A stretch of 64,000 bases of DNA from JAGOEF01 sp964511665 (GTDB taxonomy: Bacteria > Bacteroidota > Bacteroidia > Bacteroidales > ML635J-15). Below are positions 44,853-53,085 of the stretch, one piece after another. The notes beneath the pieces are model-generated. The model was not told the DNA's origin. It saw nothing but the letters and a program-made list of their open reading frames with translations, and searched no databases. Every line of letters begins with the position of its first letter. Positions within the stretch are counted from its first letter, which is position 1. Both the position numbers and the translations under genes were made by a program. The stretch lies in contig CAZEHA010000012.1 in assembly GCA_964511665.1 (NCBI GenBank), positions 8,319 to 72,318 of the forward strand. Direction: 5' to 3'.

Positions 44853-46160
44853 TTAGTTTTTAACACAACGCACAGATGCTCCAATGCTTTTACTAAAATT
44901 ACCACTTGCAACCACATCGCTGTCGTAATTCATGTTTCTGTCTACTGCCAGGTTTTCGTTCTCTTCTGTTGATGTCCACCAGTCGCCACCCACAGTTAGA
45001 AGATAAAATGCACCATCGTAGTATTTTATGCCTCCTGGAAGCGCCGTAAACCCCGATTCGTTGGTGTTTGTATTGGGTGTTGCCCAATGGGTGGTGGCTT
45101 TCAGTGTTACTGCTGCAACATTGTCGCCACCTAAAAACTCGGTTAATTCAGCCCATTGTGAACCGCTGGGTAAGAGCCAACCTGCAGGGCAAATACCTTG
45201 CACCTGACTGGGATTTAGTGTGCTGCTTTCGTCTCCGTTCATGGCAGCCGGCCAGTTATATAATACTCCGTAGGTTTGATAGTTTTCGCTTGCTTTTGCT
45301 TCAGTTATACTGGTTCCATTGTATGCATATACATAATAATAAGGTATAGTAATAGAGCCTGTGGTCGGACCAACCACTTCGGGTAAGTACTTCAGGTTTT
45401 CTTTCATCCAGCATTGTTTGCCAATGCGAACACTGTTGTATGATGTATTGTCGCGGGTATCGGTAAAACTGCCCCCGCACGATGCCGAAGAAAAGGCGAA
45501 ATTCACTGTTTTGGTTGAAGTAGGCACTTCGTAGATATGCTCACTATAATTGCCCGAAAACCCTATGTAAATGAATTGATCTCCGTTGTTAAAAGGCAAT
45601 TGGATGATATCTCTTACACTTTTTGTTTCTACAAATGAAGGGTTTATTACTTCACTAATCGAGTGAATATATGGCTGTGCATTGCTGTTGTAAAGCGAAA
45701 CAAAAGCAGCTGTTTTTTGCAAACTGCCCCCTTGTATCACCAGTTGATAATGACCTGTTTTAAAGCCGCTAAGGCGAAACGTATTTTTGCCGGCTTCTAT
45801 TTCGGCAAATTGATGTAGTATTGTCTTTCCTACAACATCGTACACCACAATGCTTGCCTGTAAAGGTGTTTCACTGAAAAATTCAAATACTGCATTCTCG
45901 TTTATCGGATTCGGAAAAACAGTAATACTCGAGTGGTCTGCCGAAGTGCTTTCGATGGCTGCTGACCCAATCAGTTTCAATGTGTCGTGGGCTGATAAAG
46001 TTATTGAGCTGTTTTGAGTGAGGTTTTCTACATAGATGCTGTCGAGCGTACCCGATGTTCCACTTGCTGTAAAATCAATCAAATAGGTTTGTGCGTTCAG
46101 CGTTACAAATGGTACAGTAAAAAATATTAGTGCAATTACTGCGTGTTTTATTTGTTTCAT
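44853..46160 (-). CDS. FISUMP-domain secreted protein with internal sorting-domain-like module (copy 2)
   Basis: A 435-residue secreted protein (signal peptide to about 23, LNAQT), a paralog of the gene at 41814. It shows the same order: a beta-rich N-domain with IYVENLTQ, an internal sorting-domain-like module (about 80-165: VFPNPINENAVFEF, YDVVGKTI, GHYQLVI) and a C-terminal FISUMP domain (about 225-435: VRIGKQCWMKENLKY, YGVLYNWPA, CPAGWLLPSGSQW, SVRCVKN). Because the PNP module lies before the FISUMP domain and the C-terminus lacks it, T9SS export by the standard signal is uncertain. Confidence 0.83.
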   Translation of the reverse strand: MKQIKHAVIALIFFTVPFVTLNAQTYLIDFTASGTSGTLDSIYVENLTQNSSITLSAHDTLKLIGSAAIESTSADHSSITVFPNPINENAVFEFFSETPLQASIVVYDVVGKTILHQFAEIEAGKNTFRLSGFKTGHYQLVIQGGSLQKTAAFVSLYNSNAQPYIHSISEVINPSFVETKSVRDIIQLPFNNGDQFIYIGFSGNYSEHIYEVPTSTKTVNFAFSSASCGGSFTDTRDNTSYNSVRIGKQCWMKENLKYLPEVVGPTTGSITIPYYYVYAYNGTSITEAKASENYQTYGVLYNWPAAMNGDESSTLNPSQVQGICPAGWLLPSGSQWAELTEFLGGDNVAAVTLKATTHWATPNTNTNESGFTALPGGIKYYDGAFYLLTVGGDWWTSTEENENLAVDRNMNYDSDVVASGNFSKSIGASVRCVKN

Positions 46161-46220
46161 AGTTTTTTGATTAATAGACGTTTATTACTATTGCTTACCT
46201 CGAATGGCATTTTATCTTTT

Positions 46221-48017
46221 TTAAAATGCTACAATATTAATTCTGATAGCACCATTGGGTCCTGATAAGTAGACCCAGCATGAATTGGCATCTCGCCATG
46301 CGCATTCATACAAAACTGATGAATTGTTGGCTGCTTTGTCGCCGTTAACAGCAGCAGCATACCAATTGATATTACTGATATTCCAGTTATGGGTAACCTG
46401 ATGCCATCCATCGTTAATTTTTGTAATTACGAAAGAACCTTTTCTTATTCCATCCAGTTTTGTTTTGTCGGCAGCCGACATAAAACCATCGGTTGAGCTA
46501 GTTGCATTGGCATGAGTGTGATTGCCTGCAGCAACGGTTCCTGCTGTGGTGCCAACATTTAATGTTGCTGAGCCTCCCAAGCCCAAACTGGTTCTGGCAT
46601 TAGCCGGTGTTTGCCAGCGAATGTAATTGTCGCTTCCGGTTTGCACTGCAAAATGTGACGCAGCAGTGGCTGTAACATTGGCCGTTGTGTTAAAGTAATT
46701 AGCGAAAACATATCCTGAAGCATTTCGCTGTACTATGGTACTGTTGCTTGCAGCAGCACTATAGGTCAAAGTTGATAGTATTGCACCGGTACCGTTCCCA
46801 GTAAGTATATTACCAGATGTGAAAGTTGTTGCTCCTGTTCCTCCACGGGCAACGGGTAATGTGCCACTGGTGATATCTGTTGCACTGTGCGAATGTGTTG
46901 CCGGTGTAAATGATGTGGGCACTCCCGAAAGTCGTGCCCAAGGTACAGTGCCTACTTCTAAAGTTCCATTGTTCCAGTACCAGAGCCATCCATTGTCGGT
47001 GGAGTTGTAAACACCTTGATATGTGGAATGTATCATTAGGGTAGCTATGTTAGTACCAGCAGCATCTCTAAAGTTTATACCCCCATAACCTCCTTTAGCG
47101 CCATAAAATGATATTGCCCCGTAATTGCTTGCTGCCCCATTTGTGTATAGGTGCCCTGTAGTTTTTATGTTTCCGGCTACATCTAGTTTTTGGGTAGGGA
47201 CATCAACACCAATGCCTACGTTTCCTGCTCCCGATATTGCCATTCTCGATGTATTTTGTGTGCCGAAGTATATTGTTGAGTTTTCGTAATTGTTTATCCA
47301 CAAATTGGAGCCATTAAGTCCCACTATAACACCATCGCCACCCGAAGCACCGGTAGCCGCATTTCGGTAGGAGGTATAACCTGCCCAGCCTGTGTTTCCG
47401 GTATTGTAAACATCCATGTTGGTTGATGTTATATTGCCCGCACTGAAGTTACCTGAAGCATCCCGTGCTACAATTTTGCTGGCGTTATTGGCTGAACTTG
47501 CATCAACAGCCCAGGTAGTTGCGGCACTTCCGTTATAATTACTTCCTGTTAAGTAAGTTCCCCTTGTAAGCGTCTGGTGCGAATGCGACGACATTGAATA
47601 TCCGGCTGTGGCATGGTTACCCCAGCCATAGGCTGTGTTCCAGTTCGTAATGCTTTCATTCGATATACCCCCTGCAGGAGTGGCGTTGTATTCTGTACGG
47701 CTGAATAGCGAAACCCAGATACTACCGTTCCAGTAGAAAAATCCCGGTCCGGTGCTTGTGTTGGTATTATACACAAGCAATCCGGTAGCAGGTGTTGCCA
47801 CTGGATTGGCTGAACTCAAACTGGCTATGTTAATTCTTGGAATCAATAAGCCCATATCGCCCGACTCTATGTCGAGCATGGCTGATGCATGGGGTGTCTC
47901 GGTATTGATGCCAATATTTTGGGCCGAAAGTGTTGAAGTTCCCCAAAGCACAGAAACTATTATCAGAGTTGTTCGAAATAATTGTGCAAGTTTCGGTTTA
48001 TTGATTTTATGCTCCAT
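46221..48017 (-). CDS. Secreted phage-tail-fibre-like repeat protein
   Basis: A 598-residue protein with a signal peptide (about 1-32, TLSAQN). The body is Gly/Ala/Thr/Ser/Asn-rich and carries phrases typical of phage tail fibres and tip proteins: NIGINTETPHASAMLDI, NVGIGVDVPTQKLDVAGNI, HSHxxxDITSGTLPVARGGTG, YLTGSNYNGSAATTWAV, and MSAADKTKLDGI. The C-terminal ~70 residues are a compact head domain (KINDGWHQVTHNW to the end). No T9SS sorting domain is present. It heads the minus-strand cargo operon. In Bacteroidota such proteins are found outside prophages; no other phage gene is nearby, so a surface fibre or adhesive protein is inferred. Confidence 0.78.
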   Translation of the reverse strand: MEHKINKPKLAQLFRTTLIIVSVLWGTSTLSAQNIGINTETPHASAMLDIESGDMGLLIPRINIASLSSANPVATPATGLLVYNTNTSTGPGFFYWNGSIWVSLFSRTEYNATPAGGISNESITNWNTAYGWGNHATAGYSMSSHSHQTLTRGTYLTGSNYNGSAATTWAVDASSANNASKIVARDASGNFSAGNITSTNMDVYNTGNTGWAGYTSYRNAATGASGGDGVIVGLNGSNLWINNYENSTIYFGTQNTSRMAISGAGNVGIGVDVPTQKLDVAGNIKTTGHLYTNGAASNYGAISFYGAKGGYGGINFRDAAGTNIATLMIHSTYQGVYNSTDNGWLWYWNNGTLEVGTVPWARLSGVPTSFTPATHSHSATDITSGTLPVARGGTGATTFTSGNILTGNGTGAILSTLTYSAAASNSTIVQRNASGYVFANYFNTTANVTATAASHFAVQTGSDNYIRWQTPANARTSLGLGGSATLNVGTTAGTVAAGNHTHANATSSTDGFMSAADKTKLDGIRKGSFVITKINDGWHQVTHNWNISNINWYAAAVNGDKAANNSSVLYECAWRDANSCWVYLSGPNGAIRINIVAF

Positions 48018-48052
48018 AATTGTTATAATAGGTTTTTAAAATTTTAGCAATT

Positions 48053-48060
48053 CAAAGTTA
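48053..48060 (-). promoter_or_regulatory. -7 element for the minus-strand cargo operon
   Basis: Reads TAACTTTG on the minus strand, 35 bases upstream of the ATG at 48017. TCG instead of TTG occurs at the -33 distance (20-base spacer). A regulated promoter with an activator, possibly the AraC-type regulator upstream, would fit. Confidence 0.5.
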
Positions 48061-48239
48061 GCTCCTTGCAATGCATAACTCGACAGGCAATGCGTATAGC
48101 AACCTGTAAATGAACAAACGACATATTTGTCTTAAGTAGTTGTTGTTCAGTGTGTTGTGCTTATTTCGATATAATGATGTACAAATACAGGTATTTTAAC
48201 GCATAAGTGGGCGAGCAACCAGCATCTGATAATTGTTAA

Positions 48240-50123
48240 TTAAGATAAAATACCCGAATCGTGCGATTGTACTTTTTTCTTGATGGCATTTTCTCTGAAA
48301 AACGAAGGAGTGATACCGGTAAATTTATTAAATGCCATATTGAATGTAGTTCTTGAATTGAAACCGCAACTTTGCCCGATACCTTCGATTGAATAGTGTT
48401 TAAATTCTTCCGAAATAAGCATTCTTCTGGCTTCTTTGATGCGGTACTGATTGATGTATGAGGTAAAATTTATTCCCAGTTTTTCGTTGATAACCTGAGA
48501 AATGTATTTCTTATATACATTTAGTTTTGAAGCAACATCATCAATACTTAAGTTTGAGTCGATATAGACCTTTTCTTCTTCGAAAAGTATTCTCAATGCG
48601 AGCAATAACATGTCTTTTTGTTCTTCGGTTAATGCCGATTTCTGATATTTTGCATTGCCTGAAATGTTTTCAGTTTTGTCTTTGCTTTCGCCTATACTTT
48701 TATCTAATTCATGTTTTCCAACAATATCTGAGAACGAAGGCTTTTGCAAATACTGCCTATCTTTAGCCATTCGGGTTTCGAGATCTTCCAGTTGCATCGA
48801 CTTCAGATTCATCGACAGAAGTTGCTTATATGCGACGTCTTTTTTTCTTTTTTGTACAATTAGAACTGCCAATAATGTAATAAATACAATAGATACAAAT
48901 ACCATTAAAACGATTATGTATTTTTGTCGTTTAATTTCACGATTATTTGCTGTTTCGGTGATTTTGTAGACCTCTATCTGTGCCTGTATTTTATCGAGTT
49001 GATATTCTGCTTCTATTGCTGCAATTTGTTTGCGGTTGTTGACTGCTGCAATACTATCTTTAATAAAGTAGTATTGTTTTAAGGATGCGAGTGCCTCCTT
49101 GTATTTTGCTTCTGTTTCAAAAAGCAATGCTTTACTAAGAAAAATATCCGCTTTTTCCTCGGCTAAGTTGTAGGTTTTTGCCACTGAGTCAGCTTTTTCG
49201 TAATATTTTATTGCCTGATTTACATTCTTCGAATCTCGATAAATATCCCCAATTCCCTTTAAACTTGCAGCCATTGGTTTATACTGCCCAAGTTCTATTT
49301 GAATAGCCAGAGCTTTGTTATAGTTTTCCATGGCCTCGCCTAGGTTGTTTAGGAATCGGTTTAAATGAGCTCGGTTGACATATACAATTTGTAGAAGATA
49401 TTTGTTGTTCAATTCATGAGCAATGTTTTCTGTTTGTTGATAATTCAACTCAGCATCAGTGAAATTCCCATTAATGGCGTGAATAATCCCAATATTTACC
49501 AATGCGGTAGCCTTTATTACTGTAGAAGTATCTGATTGCGTTTCTATTACCCTGTTTAGCAACTCCAATGCCTTGTTATATTCTTGACTGAGCATATAAA
49601 CCGATGCCATATTAGTCATCAAGCTAGCCTGTTGTTTGATGTCGTTTTGTTTTTCTGCAATTTTTAATGCATACAAACTATAATTAATTGCTTTTGAATA
49701 GTCTCCTTTTATTCCATATGCCAGACCGATTGCTGCATACGACTTCATTTTCCCGATTTCGTTTCCCGTAGAATAAAAAAAAGCCAATGCCTCGTTTGCG
49801 GCTAAAATACTTTCTGCAAATTCCAATTTATATGAATAGGCATTGGCTTTGGCGACATTAGCAAAAGCTACCAACTTTCTATTACCCGATTTTAATGCAA
49901 TGCTGTGAGATAAATCAGCGTAGTACTTCGAAGAGTCGGGATTAATTTGTCTGAATTCGTCGGCAAGATCTATAAGCTTGAATACAATTGAACTATCGGT
50001 CTCAGAATAATGTAATTGTTTCTTTTGAGGTACAATATAAGTTGAAAAAACTGTCCCCGATATCATTAAAAGCATATATGATATCAAAACTCTTGTGGTG
50101 TTTTTAAACAGTTGAATACTCAT
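48240..50123 (-). CDS. Membrane-spanning TPR / AraC-type transcription regulator
   Basis: A 627-residue protein. A signal-anchor or signal peptide (about 10-30) is followed by ~8 TPRs (about 60-370), a transmembrane helix (about 391-413, VLMVFVSIVFITLLAVLIV), a linker with coiled coil, and a C-terminal AraC/XylS HTH domain (about 520-615: DDVASKLNVYKKYISQVINEKLG, then GFNSRTTFNMAFNKFTGITP). The layout places the TPRs in the periplasm and the DNA-binding domain inside, a one-component sensor common in Bacteroidota. The start is the ATG at 50123, with a GTG just before. It is on the same strand as, and 222 bases upstream of, the cargo operon, which it may control. Confidence 0.9.
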   Translation of the reverse strand: MSIQLFKNTTRVLISYMLLMISGTVFSTYIVPQKKQLHYSETDSSIVFKLIDLADEFRQINPDSSKYYADLSHSIALKSGNRKLVAFANVAKANAYSYKLEFAESILAANEALAFFYSTGNEIGKMKSYAAIGLAYGIKGDYSKAINYSLYALKIAEKQNDIKQQASLMTNMASVYMLSQEYNKALELLNRVIETQSDTSTVIKATALVNIGIIHAINGNFTDAELNYQQTENIAHELNNKYLLQIVYVNRAHLNRFLNNLGEAMENYNKALAIQIELGQYKPMAASLKGIGDIYRDSKNVNQAIKYYEKADSVAKTYNLAEEKADIFLSKALLFETEAKYKEALASLKQYYFIKDSIAAVNNRKQIAAIEAEYQLDKIQAQIEVYKITETANNREIKRQKYIIVLMVFVSIVFITLLAVLIVQKRKKDVAYKQLLSMNLKSMQLEDLETRMAKDRQYLQKPSFSDIVGKHELDKSIGESKDKTENISGNAKYQKSALTEEQKDMLLLALRILFEEEKVYIDSNLSIDDVASKLNVYKKYISQVINEKLGINFTSYINQYRIKEARRMLISEEFKHYSIEGIGQSCGFNSRTTFNMAFNKFTGITPSFFRENAIKKKVQSHDSGILS

Positions 50124-50491
50124 CACATTTTATATCTTCGAATATATTATTCAATAGTATGTTCGTAAATAATTCTTTCAATGATTTGCCTAGATCCGAT
50201 GAAATCATCTTTTAGCAAATATACAATATATTTTTATCGATTTCAACAACCCCCAATATATGGTGCATATTAATTATTATGCTGCTGTTTCTGCTTTTAT
50301 TTGTGTTAAACAACGTTTTTTGTGAATCTGCTGTTACTTATTAAGCAAGCATTGATGCCTGTTAAGCTGCTTATTCCTATTATTAAGTAGTTCATCGTAT
50401 CGATACAAACCTTTTGCTAAACACATTACGAAAACCATTCGATTATAAACTAAAAACACTATTTTTGTCAACAGATCAAACGAAAAGAATT
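50124..50491. other. Divergent intergenic region
   Basis: This 368-base gap lies between the AraC-type regulator (minus) and glyA (plus). It is AT-rich and shows no tRNA or frame of note. Near 50265-50283, GCATA and TATGC flank an AT-rich centre as a short inverted repeat, a possible operator. TATTTTTG at 50460 is the likely glyA -7 element. For the regulator no good -7 element is seen; TATATTCG (minus, 50139-50146) is only a weak match. Confidence 0.4.
50460..50467 (+). promoter_or_regulatory. -7 element for glyA
   Basis: TATTTTTG fits the -7 consensus and is 24 bases before the ATG at 50492. The in-frame codons upstream (from 50414) overlap it, which supports the shorter glyA start. The -33 element is not clear. 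Confidence 0.55.
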
Positions 50492-51772
50492 ATGAACAGA
50501 GACACTGTAGTTTTTGATATTATCCGCAAAGAGCGTGATCGTCAGATGCACGGCATCGAGCTTATTGCATCTGAGAATTTTGTAAGCGACCAGGTGCTCG
50601 AAGCCATGGGGTCGGTTATGACTAACAAATATGCCGAAGGCTATCCGGGCAAGCGCTATTATGGCGGTTGTCAGTTTGTCGATCAAACCGAGCAAATTGC
50701 CATCGACCGTATTTGTGAACTGTATGGAGCCGAATATGCCAATGTGCAACCTCACTCAGGTGCGCAGGCCAATGCTGCTGTATTTTTAGCATGCCTCAAT
50801 CCGGGCGATACCTTTATGGGTCTCGACTTAGCGCATGGGGGGCATCTTTCGCATGGCTCGCCGGTAAATATTTCCGGATTGCTGTTTAGAGCCGTTGCCT
50901 ATGGCGTAAAAGAAGATACAGGACAGGTCGATTACGATATGATGGAAGAAGTAGCGCTACGTGAACGCCCAAAACTTATTATTGGTGGTGCTTCGGCTTA
51001 TAGCCGAGAATGGGACTACAAACGCATGCGCGAAATTGCCGACAAAGTTGGAGCCATTCTCATGATCGATATGGCGCATCCAGCAGGGCTTATTGCTGCC
51101 GGTTTGCTCGATAATCCATGCAAATATGCCCACATCGTTACATCCACTACTCACAAAACACTGCGCGGACCCCGCGGTGGCATTATTCTCATTGGCAAAG
51201 ATTATGATAATCACTGGGGTAAAACAACCCCAAAAGGAATTGTGAAAAAAATGTCGGATATTATTAATTCGGCAGTATTTCCCGGAATGCAGGGCGGGCC
51301 GCTTGAGCACGTTATCGCATCAAAAGCTGTAGCTTTTGGCGAGGCCCTCGATCCATCGTTCAGATTGTATCAGACACAGGTAAAGAATAATGCAGCTGTT
51401 ATGGCGCAATCGTTTATGAAACGAGGTTATAAGGTCATCAGCGACGGTACCGACAATCACTCGATGCTTATCGATTTGCGTACCAAGTTCCCCGATATCA
51501 ATGGACGTCAGGTTGAGAATACATTGGTACAAGCCGAAATTACCGTTAACAAAAACATGGTTCCTTTCGACCATCGTTCACCGTTTCAAACATCGGGACT
51601 TCGTGTAGGCACACCGGCCATTACAACCCGCGGCTTAAAAGAAGACAGTATGGATGGTATTGTTGAAATGATAGACTATGTAATCAGTAATATCGACAAT
51701 CAAGAGGCCATTGAAGCCACACGCAAAAAAGTGTACGATATGATGCACACTTATCCTCTGTTTGCCTGGTAG
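50492..51772 (+). CDS. glyA: Serine hydroxymethyltransferase
   Basis: A 426-residue PLP enzyme converting serine and tetrahydrofolate to glycine and 5,10-methylene-THF. It shows HGIELIASENF at the start, the tetramer/substrate region YAEGYPGKRYYGGC, QPHSGAQAN, DMAHPAGLIAAG and the PLP-lysine motif STTHKTLRGPRGG with K222. The length is normal. The ATG at 50492 is chosen because the longer frame would overlap the promoter and lacks family similarity. It converges with serC onto a shared terminator; both act in serine/glycine metabolism. Confidence 0.97.
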   Translation: MNRDTVVFDIIRKERDRQMHGIELIASENFVSDQVLEAMGSVMTNKYAEGYPGKRYYGGCQFVDQTEQIAIDRICELYGAEYANVQPHSGAQANAAVFLACLNPGDTFMGLDLAHGGHLSHGSPVNISGLLFRAVAYGVKEDTGQVDYDMMEEVALRERPKLIIGGASAYSREWDYKRMREIADKVGAILMIDMAHPAGLIAAGLLDNPCKYAHIVTSTTHKTLRGPRGGIILIGKDYDNHWGKTTPKGIVKKMSDIINSAVFPGMQGGPLEHVIASKAVAFGEALDPSFRLYQTQVKNNAAVMAQSFMKRGYKVISDGTDNHSMLIDLRTKFPDINGRQVENTLVQAEITVNKNMVPFDHRSPFQTSGLRVGTPAITTRGLKEDSMDGIVEMIDYVISNIDNQEAIEATRKKVYDMMHTYPLFAW

Positions 51773-51793
51773 TAGATCGAACGATTTAAACCA

Positions 51794-51820
51794 AAAAAAG
51801 CCGGTTAATCCGGCTTTTTT
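51794..51820. terminator. Bidirectional terminator between glyA and serC
   Basis: AAAAAAGCCGG and CCGGCTTTTTT form a perfect 11-base stem around a TTAAT loop. A-run and T-run on either side allow termination from both directions, serving glyA (plus) and serC (minus). Confidence 0.92.
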
Positions 51821-51841
51821 ATTGGTGTTCAGTTATTTGGC

Positions 51842-52915
51842 TTATTTAGCATGTTCTACTTCGAAATCTTTCATGGCCTGCACCAAAGCTTTCACATCTT
51901 CCATTGTGCATGCGTTGTAGGTTGATGCACGATAGCCGCCTACCGAGCGATGTCCTTTAATACCAACGATACCGCGTGCCGAAGCAAATTTCACAAAGTC
52001 TTCTTCCAGGTTTTTGTATTCGTCTTTAGGAACAAAACAAATATTCATACGCGAGCGATCTTCTTTATCAACGGTGCCAACAAACATTTTGCTGCTGTCG
52101 ATAGCATTATACAGGTAATTGGCTCTTTCGTCGGCCAGTTTATTCATAGCATCGAGGCCACCCATTTCCTTAATCCAGTAAAGGGTTTCTCTCAATGCAA
52201 AGATATTAATGCATGGAGGTGTGTTATACATGGAACCACCTTCAATGTGTGTAGAATACTTCAGCATTGTTGGTATTGGGCGGTCAACTACTTTGTTTAG
52301 ATATTCATCTTTAATAATCACAAAAGTAACTCCGGCCGGACCCAAATTCTTTTGGGCACCCCCATAAATCATCACATATTTCGAAACGTCAACTTTGCGG
52401 CTCAAAATGTCGGAACTCATGTCGGCAATCAGCGGTACATTTACATCAAGGTCATTCAGCATTTCGGTGCCTTTAATGGTGTTGTTGGTGGTGATGTGTA
52501 AATAATCAACATCGGCAGGTATTGTGTATCCTTTCGGGATGTATTTGAATTCACGGTCTTTCGACGATACCTCAATTACTTCCCCCCACAGTTTCGCTTC
52601 TTTTATGGCTGCTGTGGCCCATGTACCTGTGTTAATGTACATCGCCTTTGTCTTCATAAAATTGTAGGGAATCATACAGAATTGCATACTGGCTCCACCA
52701 CCAAGGAATAACACACTGTATCCTTCGGGGATTTCAAGTATTTCTTTAAACAGAGCTACTGTGTCGTTCATTATGGCATCGAAGTCTTTGCCACGGTGCG
52801 ATACTTCCATAATCGACTGCCCCGAGCTACCCAGTTCAAGAACGGCTTTGGCAGTGTTTTCGAGAGTGCGGTCGGGTAATTTACAAGGACCTGCGTTAAA
52901 AATGTGTTTTCTCAT
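51842..52915 (-). CDS. serC: Phosphoserine aminotransferase
   Basis: A 357-residue PLP-dependent class V aminotransferase of serine biosynthesis, converting 3-phosphohydroxypyruvate to phosphoserine. Typical sequences are FNAGPCKLPDRTLE at the N-terminus, FLGGGASMQFCMIPYN (cofactor binding), ADMSSDILSR and YGGAQKNLGPAG with the Schiff-base lysine K189, and GIKGHRSVGGYRASTYNA near the end. Normal length. TAATTTTG upstream is the likely -7 element. serA and serB are not in the window. Confidence 0.97.
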   Translation of the reverse strand: MRKHIFNAGPCKLPDRTLENTAKAVLELGSSGQSIMEVSHRGKDFDAIMNDTVALFKEILEIPEGYSVLFLGGGASMQFCMIPYNFMKTKAMYINTGTWATAAIKEAKLWGEVIEVSSKDREFKYIPKGYTIPADVDYLHITTNNTIKGTEMLNDLDVNVPLIADMSSDILSRKVDVSKYVMIYGGAQKNLGPAGVTFVIIKDEYLNKVVDRPIPTMLKYSTHIEGGSMYNTPPCINIFALRETLYWIKEMGGLDAMNKLADERANYLYNAIDSSKMFVGTVDKEDRSRMNICFVPKDEYKNLEEDFVKFASARGIVGIKGHRSVGGYRASTYNACTMEDVKALVQAMKDFEVEHAK

Positions 52916-52941
52916 GTTATTTACATTTATATATTTTCAGT

Positions 52942-52949
52942 CAAAATTA
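52942..52949 (-). promoter_or_regulatory. -7 element for serC
   Basis: TAATTTTG on the minus strand, 26 bases upstream of the serC ATG. No convincing -33 TTG at 19-21 bases. Confidence 0.5.
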
Positions 52950-53085
52950 TAATTTCATTCCAATATCAGGCATGATGTACAACACAAAATGATAAATAGG
53001 TCAATTATCATTCAAATTACCGGTTTTTATGATTGCGTAAACCCGAAAACAATTCCCATTTTCTAAGTTGTACATTACGATTGTT

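Noticed and set aside
46221..48017. Prophage
   Set aside because: Only one tail-fibre-like gene is present, with a signal peptide and flanked by T9SS cargo; no capsid, terminase, integrase or lysis gene.
50124..50491. tRNA or small RNA in the largest gap
   Set aside because: No cloverleaf, CCA end or strong hairpin-plus-T-run was found.
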